A DNA stretch of 64,000 nucleotides from Bisporella sp. PMI_857. Lineage: Eukaryota; Ascomycota; Leotiomycetes; Helotiales; Helotiaceae. Of this stretch, positions 46,657 to 58,336 are shown piece after piece; the stretch's first letter is position 1, and each line of letters opens with the position of its first letter. Both the position numbers and the translations under genes were made by a program. The notes under the pieces are model-generated. The model saw nothing but the letters and a program-made list of their open reading frames with translations. It was not told the DNA's origin and did not search any database. Where the stretch lies: NCBI GenBank assembly GCA_021307315.1, contig JAJSPD010000028.1, positions 434,001 through 498,000 of the forward strand. The letters are read 5' to 3'.

Positions 46657-48821
46657 TCAAAGCAAGGATGCTCTCGCCTTGATCAAATCAGCCGCCTTCT
46701 CAGCGATCGCATACACCGTCGCGCAAAGGTGTGTACTCGGTATCAGGGGAATGATACTCGCATCCACGATGCTGAGCCCTGAAAGGCCATGCACCAAAAG
46801 CTCGTCGCTCACCACGCCTCCGAGCTCAGGCGGCATCATGGCGTTCGTCCCGGCAGGGTGCGCAATACTTGGCGTCACGCTCGTGGTGAGAAATCTACCT
46901 ATCTCCTCGTCAGTCGTCAGATTCGCCGTCACGGCGCCTTCAACGGCGCCAAGTTCCTGGTTCGGCGAAGCTGCGATCCACTTCCGTGTAAACCTAAACA
47001 TCTCAATCAGCAATTTTAGGTCAATTGGATGAGTCAGGACCTGGAAATCGACGATGGGCTCTGAGTATATGTCTGTGGTGTTGAGGTTGATCGAGCCTCT
47101 GCTGAACGGTTTCTGGAGGACATAGATAAGTCCCGCAGACGCGGAGAATGGGGACTCCATGATTGCCGACTTGGAGGATCTGAGCCGTTCAGCTAGGATG
47201 GAGCTCTGGGTCCTGTAACCTCCGAGCAGAGGCCCGGTGTAGGCTGAAGGAAAATAGGTCGAGGCAGATGCGGAGTCCGCGATCTCTTGATATTCTTCTG
47301 TTATGGTTTTGAGTGGGAGGAATATGGCTGATGTCCCGGCTGCTATTGTGTAAGGTCCTGTTCGGTTAGTATCCCAGAGCTCTTGCGCGTAGGCTTTGAA
47401 GGAAGGATCTGTTTGGAGCATCGTAGGGTTTGGAACGACATCTTTTTGGTCTTTTCAGGTGAGCTAGTGTTCAAGCCAAATTAGAAAAGAAGGGCATCTT
47501 ACAGCTCGCGATAAATGCAGCATAAGGATGATCCTCTACAACGCAGTTTCCGATGTTAGACATGCTTTTGCACAGATAAGTCGGTCGCGGACGGAGAATC
47601 AAATCACTCACGGAAATTCTGCCCAACTCCAGGGGCGTTGATCTTTACTGGGACTCTCGCCCTTTCCAGAAGAGCCCTTGGCCCAACACCGCTCCTCTGC
47701 AGAATCTGCGGCGAGTGCACACTGCCCGCAGCAAGCACAACTTCTTTCGTTGCATTTACCTTCAGCACCTCACCCGTTCCATTCCGTGCTTGGAATGTAA
47801 TACCTGTCGCTCTCTTCTCCTCCGAAATAGAGATATTTAGCACCTTATGATTGATTAGTAGATGATAATTGGGCCGCGTTTTCGAGACGTCATGATAAGC
47901 TGTTCGGGCAAACGAGCGAGTGCGCAGTACTGGATCCTGGACTGTGGGGACCCAGAAAACGCCTACTGCATCTCCGCTGGCTGGCGTTGTGGAATGAGAG
48001 GCACCGAGCTCTTCCCAGGCTTTCCATTGATTTCTTTGAGCCGGCCATAGATAAGCAGGAAACGTGGCTTGCACGGGCCCATCTCCGTATGCTTCGGGAT
48101 CGTATGTCACATTCCAGCCCCTTTCGATTTCTGGTATGGGTGGTGTGAAGTTTGTTGCCTGTGCTACTTAGCAAACGTAGATCATAATTTTAGGTGAACG
48201 TGTCGCACACCTTTCTAAAATACGGCAGAAGACCCTCGAAGTCCCAGCCCGGATTGCCAAGCCTTGCCCAATTGTCATAGTCCTCTGCTGAACCTCTGTC
48301 GAAGAACATTCTAACATTACTCGCATTAGTTCTGTAATCACCTTTATATGAATGTTGCCAGGCGTACCCATTAACAGCACTCCCGCCACCAACCACAGCA
48401 CCAGCAAGTAATCTCGCTGTACGATTTCCAAGCCCAGGCTGCGGGATAGACTGCAAACTATACACATATGCGGGATTGACAGCGAGGTTCCTTGGTGGAT
48501 AGATGATCGATGGATCATTGTTGTCTAATGTACCATATTCTACCACCAATACAGTTTCTATCATTAGATTAGCTTAGCTCCGCTGGAAGCTACTTTGAAA
48601 GCTTTACTTGTAGGATCTTCGGTAAGCCTATTAGCGACTACCAATCCACTTTGTCCACCCCCGATTATAACATAATCGTAAGAAGCGTCGATCTCGGATG
48701 CTTGCCGTTTAATCGAGGCTATGGAGCGGAAACGCGTTGGTGAGGAAATACATACTCCCGCAAGCAGCAGTTGGAGTGTTAAACGCAACATACTCAGAAG
48801 ATAATGATGAGCTATTGCCAC
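46657..48821 (-). CDS. Secreted GMC-family FAD oxidoreductase (aryl-alcohol / glucose oxidase type)
   Basis: Five exons, complement(46657..47450, 47503..47535, 47612..48158, 48211..48557, 48608..48821), 644 aa, introns 50, 52, 76 and 52 nt; exon 4 is only 33 nt. The enzyme family oxidises alcohols or sugars with FAD, often making H2O2. It has an N-terminal signal peptide (MLRLTLQLLLAGVCIS, from the second Met at residue 11), the dinucleotide-binding motif DYVIIGGGQSG at 49-59, the GMC signature LAGAVVGGGSAVNGYAW, and the C-terminal SIAHPAGTNAM (H578) and LIPSTHLCATVYAIAEKAADLI (H621), which supply the catalytic His pair. The exon 3-5 joint gives QNFQDHPYAAFIAS, the expected family sequence. 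The acceptor of exon 5 may instead be 9 nt further (AAAAAG), giving a protein three residues shorter. Specific substrate unknown. Confidence 0.9.
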
Positions 48822-50076
48822 GGCCAGAAATTCCCCTTGGGAGAACTCAGTCTAAATAACATTTTCCGCTGGAGCACCTTCATTCTGTGGACAGGTACAT
48901 GACAAGCTGCGGAACCTCCCCTGCATAGAACTCTGCAACCATTGGAGATCGTACTTGATACCCAATGACAGGACGTTTAGACATAGCGGTTAAATTAGGC
49001 TGTATATTGGGTACAGTAAAGTGCAAAAAGTCTGTGCCCTTGGCAATTTTATACAAACAAGTGATCCAGTAGTAAGCCCTCAAAGGAAAATATGATTCTG
49101 CTATTGGGTTGCTTAATTTTATATAAGAGACTAGGGTGCAAGCTTTTTGCACCCACTGTATGCGGGAAAGTCATATCCCCGTCTTTAGCCGAGCTGGGTC
49201 AGTGTAACTTCAGGCCAAGAACTGAAGATAAATGGAGGTAACCGGGTGGGAATGAGCATATCCCCTTAAAGCTAATCCCCAATATTCAATATTCACGATG
49301 GCAAATCAATCCGCAGAATGATGTCGAAAACTAAGGCTCCTTGTGTCGAGGGTAGAGCTTAGGAATCGGCAGCAAAATCAGAATCCGCATAATCAATACC
49401 AGTATTTGACAAATGGGGCTTTTCCGTCCATGCTTGCCTTCGTTCCATCCCCCCCCTTCATGGGTGGTGCAAGGAAATTCTATCGCATATGCAGGATACC
49501 CGACCAGAAAGGAGATGCGTTTCACCAGTAACTCTATCCTTTCATTCCTCGCACGAGAAAAAAAGAGGATGGATTCCAGGTTGAGAATTAGCGTAAAGAG
49601 CGTGGTAATTAGAGATTTTACTAAAGTAAGGAAAGAATAGTCCTTATTGATCTGGTCAGCTCGACTACAGGATGCAGCATGATAATTCAGTAGATTTAAC
49701 TACACCGGAGTTTAACTTGAAACTAATCTAACATTAGTGAGTGCCTGATGAAACTGCTTGAGTGAAATATAAAGACCGTGTTGTGGTGGCAAGTTCACAA
49801 AAAATGCTTCCAAGTTTAAGTAAACCAAGACTGATCAGCCTATCACGTGCACATTTATTGTTTTGCAGACCTCTCTGGAGCGAGGTATCAATTGATATTA
49901 CTTATTCACAGAAATATTGGATAATGAATCCCAAAACCGATCTCTTGAACTCCGTTTTTACCACCCTCCTCTCATGAAATCGTACTGAATGCATTGAAAG
50001 AACATCGACACCCAGCTCTAGCTGACTTCAACCTTATGGGAAATCTTGCCAACATGGTAATACAAGATCTGTAGGC
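48822..50076. other. Intergenic region
   Basis: 1.25 kb between the GMC oxidoreductase start and the stop of the next minus-strand gene. Small open frames (48880-49152 minus, 49343-49640 plus) have no features of real genes. Nothing else was noticed. Confidence 0.4.
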
Positions 50077-51698
50077 CTAAATCATCTTTGGATATCTGTC
50101 GTGAGATGCGAGTGCAGGACTCTGCACAGGCGTAATGACCTCTACGACCCCATCAAGTCTGAAAGACGATGGACTCTTACTGGCCGCCACTGGTCTAGAG
50201 GCATCTGGGCTCCGCAAAACAGGTTCATCTGGTACCTCGCTTGCTCTTTGTGCCATCATCGACTGCCGGTAGTACGCATCGTAAAAATCTCCTATGCTAT
50301 CTCGTGCTACCTGAGGATGTTCTACGAAAAGACGATTCCGATCAGGCAAGTTCAGCTCCAGCTTAAAGTTCCCCATTGGTTCTGTGTTTTGAACCAATAT
50401 GTTCGTTGTTGATGATGTGGATTGTGATGCCGAGTGGGGGGAGATCTCATACTTATTTGAGAAAGGCGACTTGTCCTCGGTGGCCGACATGGCGGCCTTG
50501 GAAATGTTTTGTAGTGTCTCATGTGCACTAGTCTCATCCTCCTCGACTATTGATGTTCTTGCACTGTATACACTAGTTGCTGATCCTCGTTGTGTGCGAC
50601 TGCGGATCTCTGGCGGAAGTGGACTCACGGGAGGGGTATCGAGGCGGGACGAGCGAGGTTGATAAATGGATACAATTCGCTTGCTGACAATAGAATCGCG
50701 GAAGACAGCTGGACCGCTTGCCTCATCGTCACTCTCGTTACCATCAAATGGTGATCGAGAAGGGGATGGGGTTCGAAAATTCGTAGGGATAGGAGGGATC
50801 GGGGGGGTATGAATGTGCTTCAATGACTTGTTAGATTGTTTTGAGGATGGCCTTTCGTCTTCTCCACTGGCTGGAAATAAGGAGAACGTTTGCGACACTT
50901 TCGCTGGTTCTACCACCTTTTTGGTTGGAGATACTGGCTTAACTGGCTCTAATACTGCTGCCACAGCCGAACCAGAAGTGGGGCTCGGTTCAAGGGGTAG
51001 AGTAGGAGACTTGGGAGGTGGTGTCAGGAGTGGTCTACCTTCATCAGGGAATTGTAGGCGAGGGAGGTAAGATGTCGGCCTTGATAGTGCATTTGCTTTC
51101 GTGAAGTGAACGTCCAGCGGAGATACCCATCCATTTGACACCGGAGAACTTGAGCCACTGGGACTTCTGAACGATCGAGGCGAAGGAGGGGGTAAATAAG
51201 CACCTCCCGATTTTCCAAAACTAGTCAAAGGTCCATTGAAGATTTCAGAGGCGAGTTCTCCTTCCGAAACCTGAAGGCGTAAAGGCGAAGGCTTTTGTTT
51301 GACTCTCTGTGAATGTATTGATGTGATGCTAGTTTTACTCGGATTTGAGTGATGACCCAATGGCCCTTCTTCTTTTGTTCGTTGGCTCCAATCCACGATA
51401 CTGGTTGTAGGTGACAAGACATATGACGGTGTGGGAGAACTGGGCCGTGTCGATCTCGCGCTGTGGAGACTCGCAGTTGCTTTCTTTTGCATCGCCCTTT
51501 CCCTTCTTTCTGCTTTCTGTATATCTGTCTTCTTCTTTTCTTCTCGGAGTCTAGCTAGACGTCAGTATCCAAAGTGTGTACCTAAACATCCAGCTCTTAC
51601 CGTCTCCTGTCAATGAATATTTGGATTCCGCATCCAAGGAAGAGAACACCTAGGACCCCGAGAATGATGGCAGCTAAGACTCCTGAGCTGAGTGCCAT
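50077..51698 (-). CDS. Single-pass membrane protein with Pro/Ser-rich tail
   Basis: Two exons, complement(50077..51550, 51601..51698), 523 aa, 50-nt phase-2 intron (acceptor CTAG at 51551-51552; a nearer AG would give an immediate stop). MALSSGVLAAIILGVLGVLF continues to form one transmembrane helix, followed at once by a basic and coiled-coil stretch (IDRRRLREEKKKTDIQKAER), which by the positive-inside rule points the large C-terminal region to the cytosol. The tail is rich in Pro, Ser and Thr with many SP/TP sites (SPTPSYVLSPTT, PPPSPRSFRSPSGSSSP, TPPIPPIPTNFRTPSPSRSP), which fits a phosphorylated scaffold. Two less disordered segments near the end (NFKLELNLPDRNRLFVEHP, DFYDAYYRQSMMA) may be binding sites. 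No known family; a fungal-restricted protein is likely. Confidence 0.75.
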
Positions 51699-54100
51699 GG
51701 CCCAATGCGCTTATGGGCGATAGCAAGAGAAGTGTGGTACAATCCTTCCTCCAGAGGCCGAGCGCCCAATCTCAGTTATGTATGTGGCAAAGATTCCAAT
51801 TTCTTGACGACGGTGGTATTGCAACAATGTAATAACAACGATATCCTAATCCGTCCTGGAACTTCCGTGTTCCCAGTAATATCCTCGGAAGCTGTCGCAA
51901 AGTGTATTGGCAAAAGAAAGCTTTAATTCGATCGTAGTCGTGTTCAGATATCGGCAACCGTGCTCGAATTATATTTTCGCGATTCAGATGCCAAATAGAG
52001 AATTAATCTATCAGTCGAAGCCAATGCCACTGTGAGAAGAAACCCTGTTGTGAAATTTTGATTAAAGAACGTGTATACAGCCTCCTATAATGACCGGACG
52101 TATCAAAAGATACACGCAAAGGAATAACAGGTGAAAGAAACGATCTTCAGAAAGGAATAAGAACAAGTCTCAGGGAAGAACAAGAACCATGAGGGCGGCC
52201 CCTTTGCTAGTTTACCCAAGCATATCATAGCGACACTGACGGCGACGGAGGCGGCGCATCTGGCTATAAAAGAGAGCTGAATCGCAAACGTGGCTAGCGC
52301 TTTCAAGTATACGATCCAGCGCCGCTTGATCGCTAGACGGCACGTCTTCCAGGCTTGGAAGACGCGTTTTCCGGTGGAAATGAGGCCACTCTCGCGATGG
52401 TAAGTGTGTGGCTGAATGCCTTATTGACCTCGTCTTCCTTAAGCCAGCATCAGATTTCGACCAATGACCCAGTAGACTTCTACTTTAGTACAAATGCCTT
52501 CATGCATGATGCCTCGAAGTAGATGGTCTAGTGACAAGCCTTCGAACACGAGCCGCTCGGAACTATTGAGTCGTGACAAGTGTGGTCTTCGATGTTGGTG
52601 ACTAGAGATGAGCCCGAATGCTTGTCTCCCTACACCATTGGTATTGAGACGATTTTAGAAGTGAACTCTATGTGTATTTTAATGGCGATTTTTTTGTTTT
52701 GATGAGGGGTTGGAAAGATGTGGGTGTCTCGTGTTGTGGAGATGATGTTGCCCAAATTTAAGAAAACAAACTTAAGCTCTGTCTTGGCAGTGATAGGAAC
52801 AGGTTTAGCGCATTGCGAAGGGGGAGATCCACGTGGTTGGGGCTTGTATGTGATTAACCCCTGAGTTCATCCTCATGATCTTCATCAAGCTCCCATGCAT
52901 CTCAACGTCTGCGCCGATCTTTGTCTTGAATGCAGCCTCTGGATATTGACGTGCGCAGGAGAGATATTGAGAAGACCTTTCTAACACCAGTACCCGGACA
53001 TCAAGTGCACCTATGGACGGGAGACAGTTGTATTTCCGAGGCGCCTCCCCAGTTGGCCGCTAGAAGTCTTCATAATAGATACATGACAGGGGTCTCACAC
53101 GAAGAGATTTATTATTCTGGGGCTCACTTGCGCAATTTGATTTGTTGAACAACAATTTTGGTGAGGAAACGATTGCAATTGTTCATTACCAGCCAATTAT
53201 GTAGGAATAAGAAATAGACCTTGAAAAAAAAAGGGAAGGCCAGTCTCTGTGCAGATATGGCACGAGTGGGCTCAAGCAGAAAGTTGCCAAGAAAGGCTTG
53301 TTATGGTGATTCCTGCCAAGTTCAAATAGTGATTACTTGATGGAAGACTAGTGACATTTCGCATGTCCAGGTCCCCTCGGGCGTTGCAGAAATTATGACA
53401 AAAGACCTAAGGAGGAGATTGCTATGTATTATATAGGGAAGCATGTTATGTTATGGCATGAGGAGCAAAGTAGGTGCCGCATTTTGTTCTCACCTGATGG
53501 GCCCAAAAAAAAAAAAAAAAAGTGTAAATTATTGAGTTTCAGCGCCAACGGAAATGCCCAAACTCTCCGCAGGTCTTACAAAGCCTATAGCAATTGACAC
53601 AGAGATAGTCCTTTCCGCAAAAGGCCCAATGAAGCCTCTGTGGGAAGCTTAAACCACTGGCTACCCTCTTCTTCTGCAGAGCACGGTCCTTGAGCCAGTC
53701 GATCACAAGTACGGAGAACGTGATAGGACCTCAATACTACTCACCAGTCTTCTATTAGCAGTTTCCAGCGCTTTTGGAGATCACAGACCTGGTTTCTGAT
53801 ACAAAACCATACAGTTCGGGAACTGTGAAGATTCTCTCAAAAATGTTTCGCTTAATATCTACGGTGATCATTGGAAGTATTGCATGTAAGCAACAATTAT
53901 CGGGACTTATTCTGGGGAAATTGATTAGAATGCTGTTCATGGCACAGATTCAGGTTCCATCAAGGTTCGCTCATATGCACTACACAGCTTCCCTTGCGCT
54001 TGGCTTGACTAACTAAGGGCAGGAGGACTTTGCATTGCGACGTGAAGTACGATCTCATATTGTAGTCATGGCTCTACACCATTTCGGGCTAGCTGAACCG
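51699..54100. other. Gene-poor region
   Basis: 2.4 kb without a supported gene. It contains a 17-base A run at 53505-53521 and scattered short frames without domains. The promoter of the membrane-protein gene should lie at its left edge. Confidence 0.4.
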
Positions 54101-55620
54101 GTACCTTTAGTTGGGCAGTGCCTGATGGCTGCTACGCATTGGTTCTGGCGTTGATAAATTTAAGAGTTGGAGGGAAAGTATTACATACTTTCGCCCCAGA
54201 TACAACGACCGTCATCATTGTTGAGAAAAAAATAATCCTGAGCCCTATTATTTTGATATATTCACTCAAAGTCTCATCCTCGGGAACATTTGGGCAGTTC
54301 TTTACTGCCTCCCGCACAAAGACGCAACTTTTTGCAAGCACCTTTCCCTTCCATCGTCGGATATTTAACCCGAGCGGCTACAAAATTTCGTATGCCTTAG
54401 GCCCATGACGGCAATTGATGTCAGGGAAAAGTTCCTCCATAAGAGATTATTCATATCTTTCAAAGCTACTGCCATCCTTCCCATCTGAATATTGCTTACG
54501 CACTTGCAAAAGATGTTCCAGCCTCCACAAAGCTTTAGCATCGCTCTGGTTCGAATATTTTCTCTTGCATTGAGCACCATCTCCACTGCGTTGCGAATCT
54601 CCAATTTTCCGTATAAGGTATCTTCAATCAAGAGGTCTTTGTGCTTTTGTACAGCAACTTAATCTCTATCCCCTGGACCAAAATGGCAGGGACGAGTGAT
54701 GGATCTTGACACCATTCCTATCAGTATAAAATCTGAAATATCTGTCCCATTGAGAACTGATGGTTCGGAGAGCCTGAAAGACGTCAGCTCGCTCATCGGA
54801 TTGTTCGCACAGAGTGCTTCGAGGGTGTTGGACAGTACTACGCGCTCACCGATGTGAAACGTGTACGCATCCATGCTGCCTGCTTAGGCACCTGCACAAG
54901 ATTTTGCAATATCAGAACACGGTTGCTATCCTGGTACAATACTTTTTCGTCTTCATCGATTGTACAAAGGCTCTATCTACCTTACGTAGTACAATTCAAA
55001 CATATCCATAATAAGAGTCCCGAGATGCCTTCTATGGATGATCATCTGTTGCCTAAAGTCCAATTTGCTGTTTCGTACGTCGAAGACAGATCAATGCATA
55101 TTCTCTACAATGGTGGGTGCATCATAATCAATTCCTATGTTTCCTCCAGGAGACAGTCATCTATCTTGGAAAGTGGACATACCTTGTCCACTGCCATCAC
55201 CTTCTCCAGCACACTCTCAACAAGAGATTTGAAACTATTGGTACCTTGAAACGTGTGGATGTGTATCTTGTTGTTGCAGTGGGGAAAGCCTCCGAACCGA
55301 AACTGCAGAGGATGGATAGTGTTGAACGATATATAAGGCGCAATAATAATTCGGCAAGAAGCATGTGCTTTTTGCTGTTTCACAGATAGGCTCACCACTC
55401 TGATTAATGCTTGGCTCAAGGATCGGACCGCACAACAAATGCTTGAGAAGTCCAAGATAACTGCAAGTTAATATCCTGAAGCCAAAATTCCTCCACTTGC
55501 ACAATTTGCGGAGTAACTTCCGGTGAGCCTTCCTGATGTGGCCTGGCCGCTCCATGCAAGGGTTTGGCACGCTTCTGGTTATAGACACGTCGCAGGCAAG
55601 GCAGAGACATTTGGAGAATG
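54101..55620 (-). other. Possible decayed minus-strand gene
   Basis: Several minus-strand frames have fairly good protein character but lie in different frames, separated by stops: MDAYTFHIGERVVLSNTLEA (54659-54874); DTLYGKLEIRNAVEMVLNAR (54365-54631); CVFVREAVKNCPNVPEDETL (54132-54341); TNSFKSLVESVLEKVMAVDK (55135-55455); and MSLPCLRRVYNQKRAKPL (from 55610). No splice scheme linking them was found and no family is recognised. They may be pieces of one broken gene or chance open frames. Confidence 0.25.
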
Positions 55621-56253
55621 TATCCTTTGATTTTGTTCTCTACGATACAATACGTAACTTCACGAATAGGATAGGAGTTTGTTCAACACAGGTAATGGGA
55701 TAGGTTTTGCCAAATATTCGGCTTGTTGTGTATCCTGGTAATGTCTATGTTGTGTGTTGAAGCTTTTACGAGGTTAAGTTACAACAGTTACCTTTTTCTT
55801 TTCCGAGCCGACAGCTGAAATACCCGAAATATTCGATTTTCCGCCATACCCGGGGGATAACTTGACCTACCTTGGCATATTCCGGAGCTGGAGGTCGATA
55901 CTCAGTGATACTTAGGGAGATAATCCAACCCCCTCGAAGAAAGTTCGCAGCGATTGACTTCTTCTTCCAATCATGATTGACCTTGCCAGCGCTAAAATAA
56001 ATAATTAATGTGCTGTTTGAGGCAGCCGCCAAGATATCAATCCTGACACCTTTCTTGATAAACAACGTAATCGCCAACTCAACATTTAATCGGCATAAGA
56101 ACCCGGGGCATCTATATACTGTCATAATGTATCAGGAATTTACTCTGCGAAATAATTTTGATTCAAACCACCATAAATTGAGCCTCTCATCATACTCTTC
56201 GACTCTATGATCCCTAATTCTCCCAGGGAGATAAACTCAGCCCGCTTTCAATT
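55621..56253. other. Upstream region of the LRR-like gene
   Basis: About 630 bp, AT-rich, containing the likely promoter and 5' UTR of the gene that starts at 56254. No distinct element was identified. Confidence 0.4.
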
Positions 56254-58155
56254 ATGCGTCGCACCCCGCAGACTATAAGGCTATTTACCATTTGTTCTCT
56301 TTTAGCGTTTATGTTCTTTACTTCCGCCGCTGCTTCCATCTTGTCTACAGTAGTGAAGCCATCCGCTATGCGTCATCTCAAGCTCGATTACAGCAAACCA
56401 GAAGCAGCAAACCAGACCAATGACTTAGCTCGAAATCTCACTGAGAAGGCCAGCGAAGAAAGTTCCGATGTTCTTAAAAATACAAACATTTTGACAATAG
56501 ATGGCTATGGTTCAATCACCAATTGGACAGCAGTGTCATCAATCTTAGATAACATTCGGAGACTCGATGAATTTCACTGGAATCATAACGATGCGCCACC
56601 CAAAAATGTTCTCGTTGCACTTGAAGGAGCACATCCTGACTGTAAGCTTTTCTATGAACTCATATTCAGCAACTGGGATCCATGGCTCAAAGATGCTCGA
56701 CCAATCCAGATTATTGATGAAGAGCCTGATAAAGAAACGAGAGCATTGGCAAGAGAGGAACTAGTAGGCTCTAATAGTCTCTATTCAATCAAAACATCCA
56801 TTGAATACGGCGCATCCCCAAATACCGAGTCCATGGCCCATCTGCAGCGATTGATCGAAAATGCTACCAACTTGCGACAACTCGATCTTAGCTTGAGCCA
56901 TAGTGGGTGTCTGGTCAGTCATGGCCAACCCAGCTGTTTTGACTTCTCAACGCCAGAAACACGGTTCCCACCGCTCAAGATACTTAAATTGTCCGGCTAC
57001 CGTTTTCATGGACGTATAGATGGGCAAGACATCTGGCCTACATCTCGCTCCCGTAGTCAGGAACACTTGAGATGGCCATGGAAATACCTGCCTGAGAAAG
57101 TGATCACCAATCTTCCTTTCGAGATCTTCACATGGATGTCCTTGGAGGATGTGGGAGATACTAAACAGAACGACACACCAAACCCAATGACAAATCTTGA
57201 AATATGGATTGAGAAAATGAACTGGACAGCACTTGAAGAATTACACGTCGATAGTCTGTCCACGCGCAATTTGCAGCTTCTCGCGCCATTTCTCAGGAGT
57301 CTTAAGTCTTTCAGCCTTGACTGGGCGACTTCTCAGCAAGCTGCCCTATTGCCAGGCTTTCTGAATAACACAACCCAAGATCTCGAGGCTGTCTCTTTAC
57401 GCAATGCTAAATTTGACTCTCTTGAGCCATTATTCAATGTCTTGGTATCCCGCCATAGTTCCTCACTCAAGTCACTAAGGCTTCATGAATATGATGAGCG
57501 CCGTCGAGTATACTGCTTCGAAAATAAAGACCACCCACATTGCACCAATGGTCGCCTCTCGTTCTGGGAGGATAGGCCATTTATTAACGAAAGTCACTTA
57601 GTTCAGCTTAGCTCACAATGTTCAAATATCGAGGACCTAGAATTCGACATCGACCGCACACTAGATAGCATAGCTATGGAGGCGACCATAAGGCAATTAG
57701 GCCATTTGCCACGTCTCAAAACCTTGCAGCTAAGTTTTGAGTCTCCAGATTTCCTGCGTGAAAAAACAGATCAGAGCAACAGGACCTACAGGGGAGATGC
57801 ATCCAGGATCGATCCACTGCTTAATAAGACATCAATCCTGAAGATATTCCACACAATTCAGGAAGTTCAAAAAGAACGCAATCAATTGAGCGACAAAGCA
57901 GAATCGTCTACAATTTTAGAGTTGATGAATATTAATATAGGCTCATGGGAGGATCGATATGAGTACGGTGTGGGGGGTCCAGAGACTGAAATGCGACTAC
58001 TTGGACATTTTGAGTGCAGCGCTGGCGAGAATGGGACGACGAAGTGCACCGGGCAATTTAGATATAATGCTTGGTATGGGGTAGACCCTGAGTCTCTGTC
58101 ATCTAACGGACTTGGTTTCGGTGAGCAAGAGGAGTTGGATTATGATTCTCTATAG
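56254..58155 (+). CDS. Secreted intronless leucine-rich-repeat-like protein
   Basis: 633 aa, single exon. The N-terminus (MRRTPQTIRLFTICSLLAFMFFTSAAA) has a basic start, a hydrophobic core and a plausible signal-peptide cleavage after AAA. The body contains spaced leucine-rich segments (HLQRLIENATNLRQLDLSLS; LKILKLSGYRFHG; LEELHVDSLSTRNLQLLAPF; SLKSLRLHEYDERR; CSNIEDLEFDIDRT; RLKTLQLSFESPDF), as in fungal LRR or F-box-associated repeat proteins, but no F-box is seen. Many N-x-S/T sequons (NQT, NLT, NWT, NAT, NNT, NES, NRT, NKT, NGT) and several Cys, some paired nearby (GCLVSHGQPSC; YCFENKDHPHC; ECSAGENGTTKC), support an extracellular glycoprotein. The role is unknown; surface recognition is a guess. 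The repeat assignment is by eye. Confidence 0.72.
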   Translation: MRRTPQTIRLFTICSLLAFMFFTSAAASILSTVVKPSAMRHLKLDYSKPEAANQTNDLARNLTEKASEESSDVLKNTNILTIDGYGSITNWTAVSSILDNIRRLDEFHWNHNDAPPKNVLVALEGAHPDCKLFYELIFSNWDPWLKDARPIQIIDEEPDKETRALAREELVGSNSLYSIKTSIEYGASPNTESMAHLQRLIENATNLRQLDLSLSHSGCLVSHGQPSCFDFSTPETRFPPLKILKLSGYRFHGRIDGQDIWPTSRSRSQEHLRWPWKYLPEKVITNLPFEIFTWMSLEDVGDTKQNDTPNPMTNLEIWIEKMNWTALEELHVDSLSTRNLQLLAPFLRSLKSFSLDWATSQQAALLPGFLNNTTQDLEAVSLRNAKFDSLEPLFNVLVSRHSSSLKSLRLHEYDERRRVYCFENKDHPHCTNGRLSFWEDRPFINESHLVQLSSQCSNIEDLEFDIDRTLDSIAMEATIRQLGHLPRLKTLQLSFESPDFLREKTDQSNRTYRGDASRIDPLLNKTSILKIFHTIQEVQKERNQLSDKAESSTILELMNINIGSWEDRYEYGVGGPETEMRLLGHFECSAGENGTTKCTGQFRYNAWYGVDPESLSSNGLGFGEQEELDYDSL

Positions 58156-58336
58156 CCAATTATTTTTTATTACGCACTTAGAATGCTAAGTCAATCTTCT
58201 TTTGTAAGTATCGGAAACTTTGATTCAATTATCTTAGTAGCAAGGGACATGGCAATCGGTGTCGTAAAGTCTGAGGGTGCCATTTAAAGGTAAGAACGTA
58301 ATACTTTATACTCCCAAGCTAAAGTCGGAGAAGAAT

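Noticed and set aside
53505..53521. 17-base A run as a retroposon poly(A) tail
   Set aside because: No coding relic or target duplication was found next to it; simple homopolymer is the better reading.
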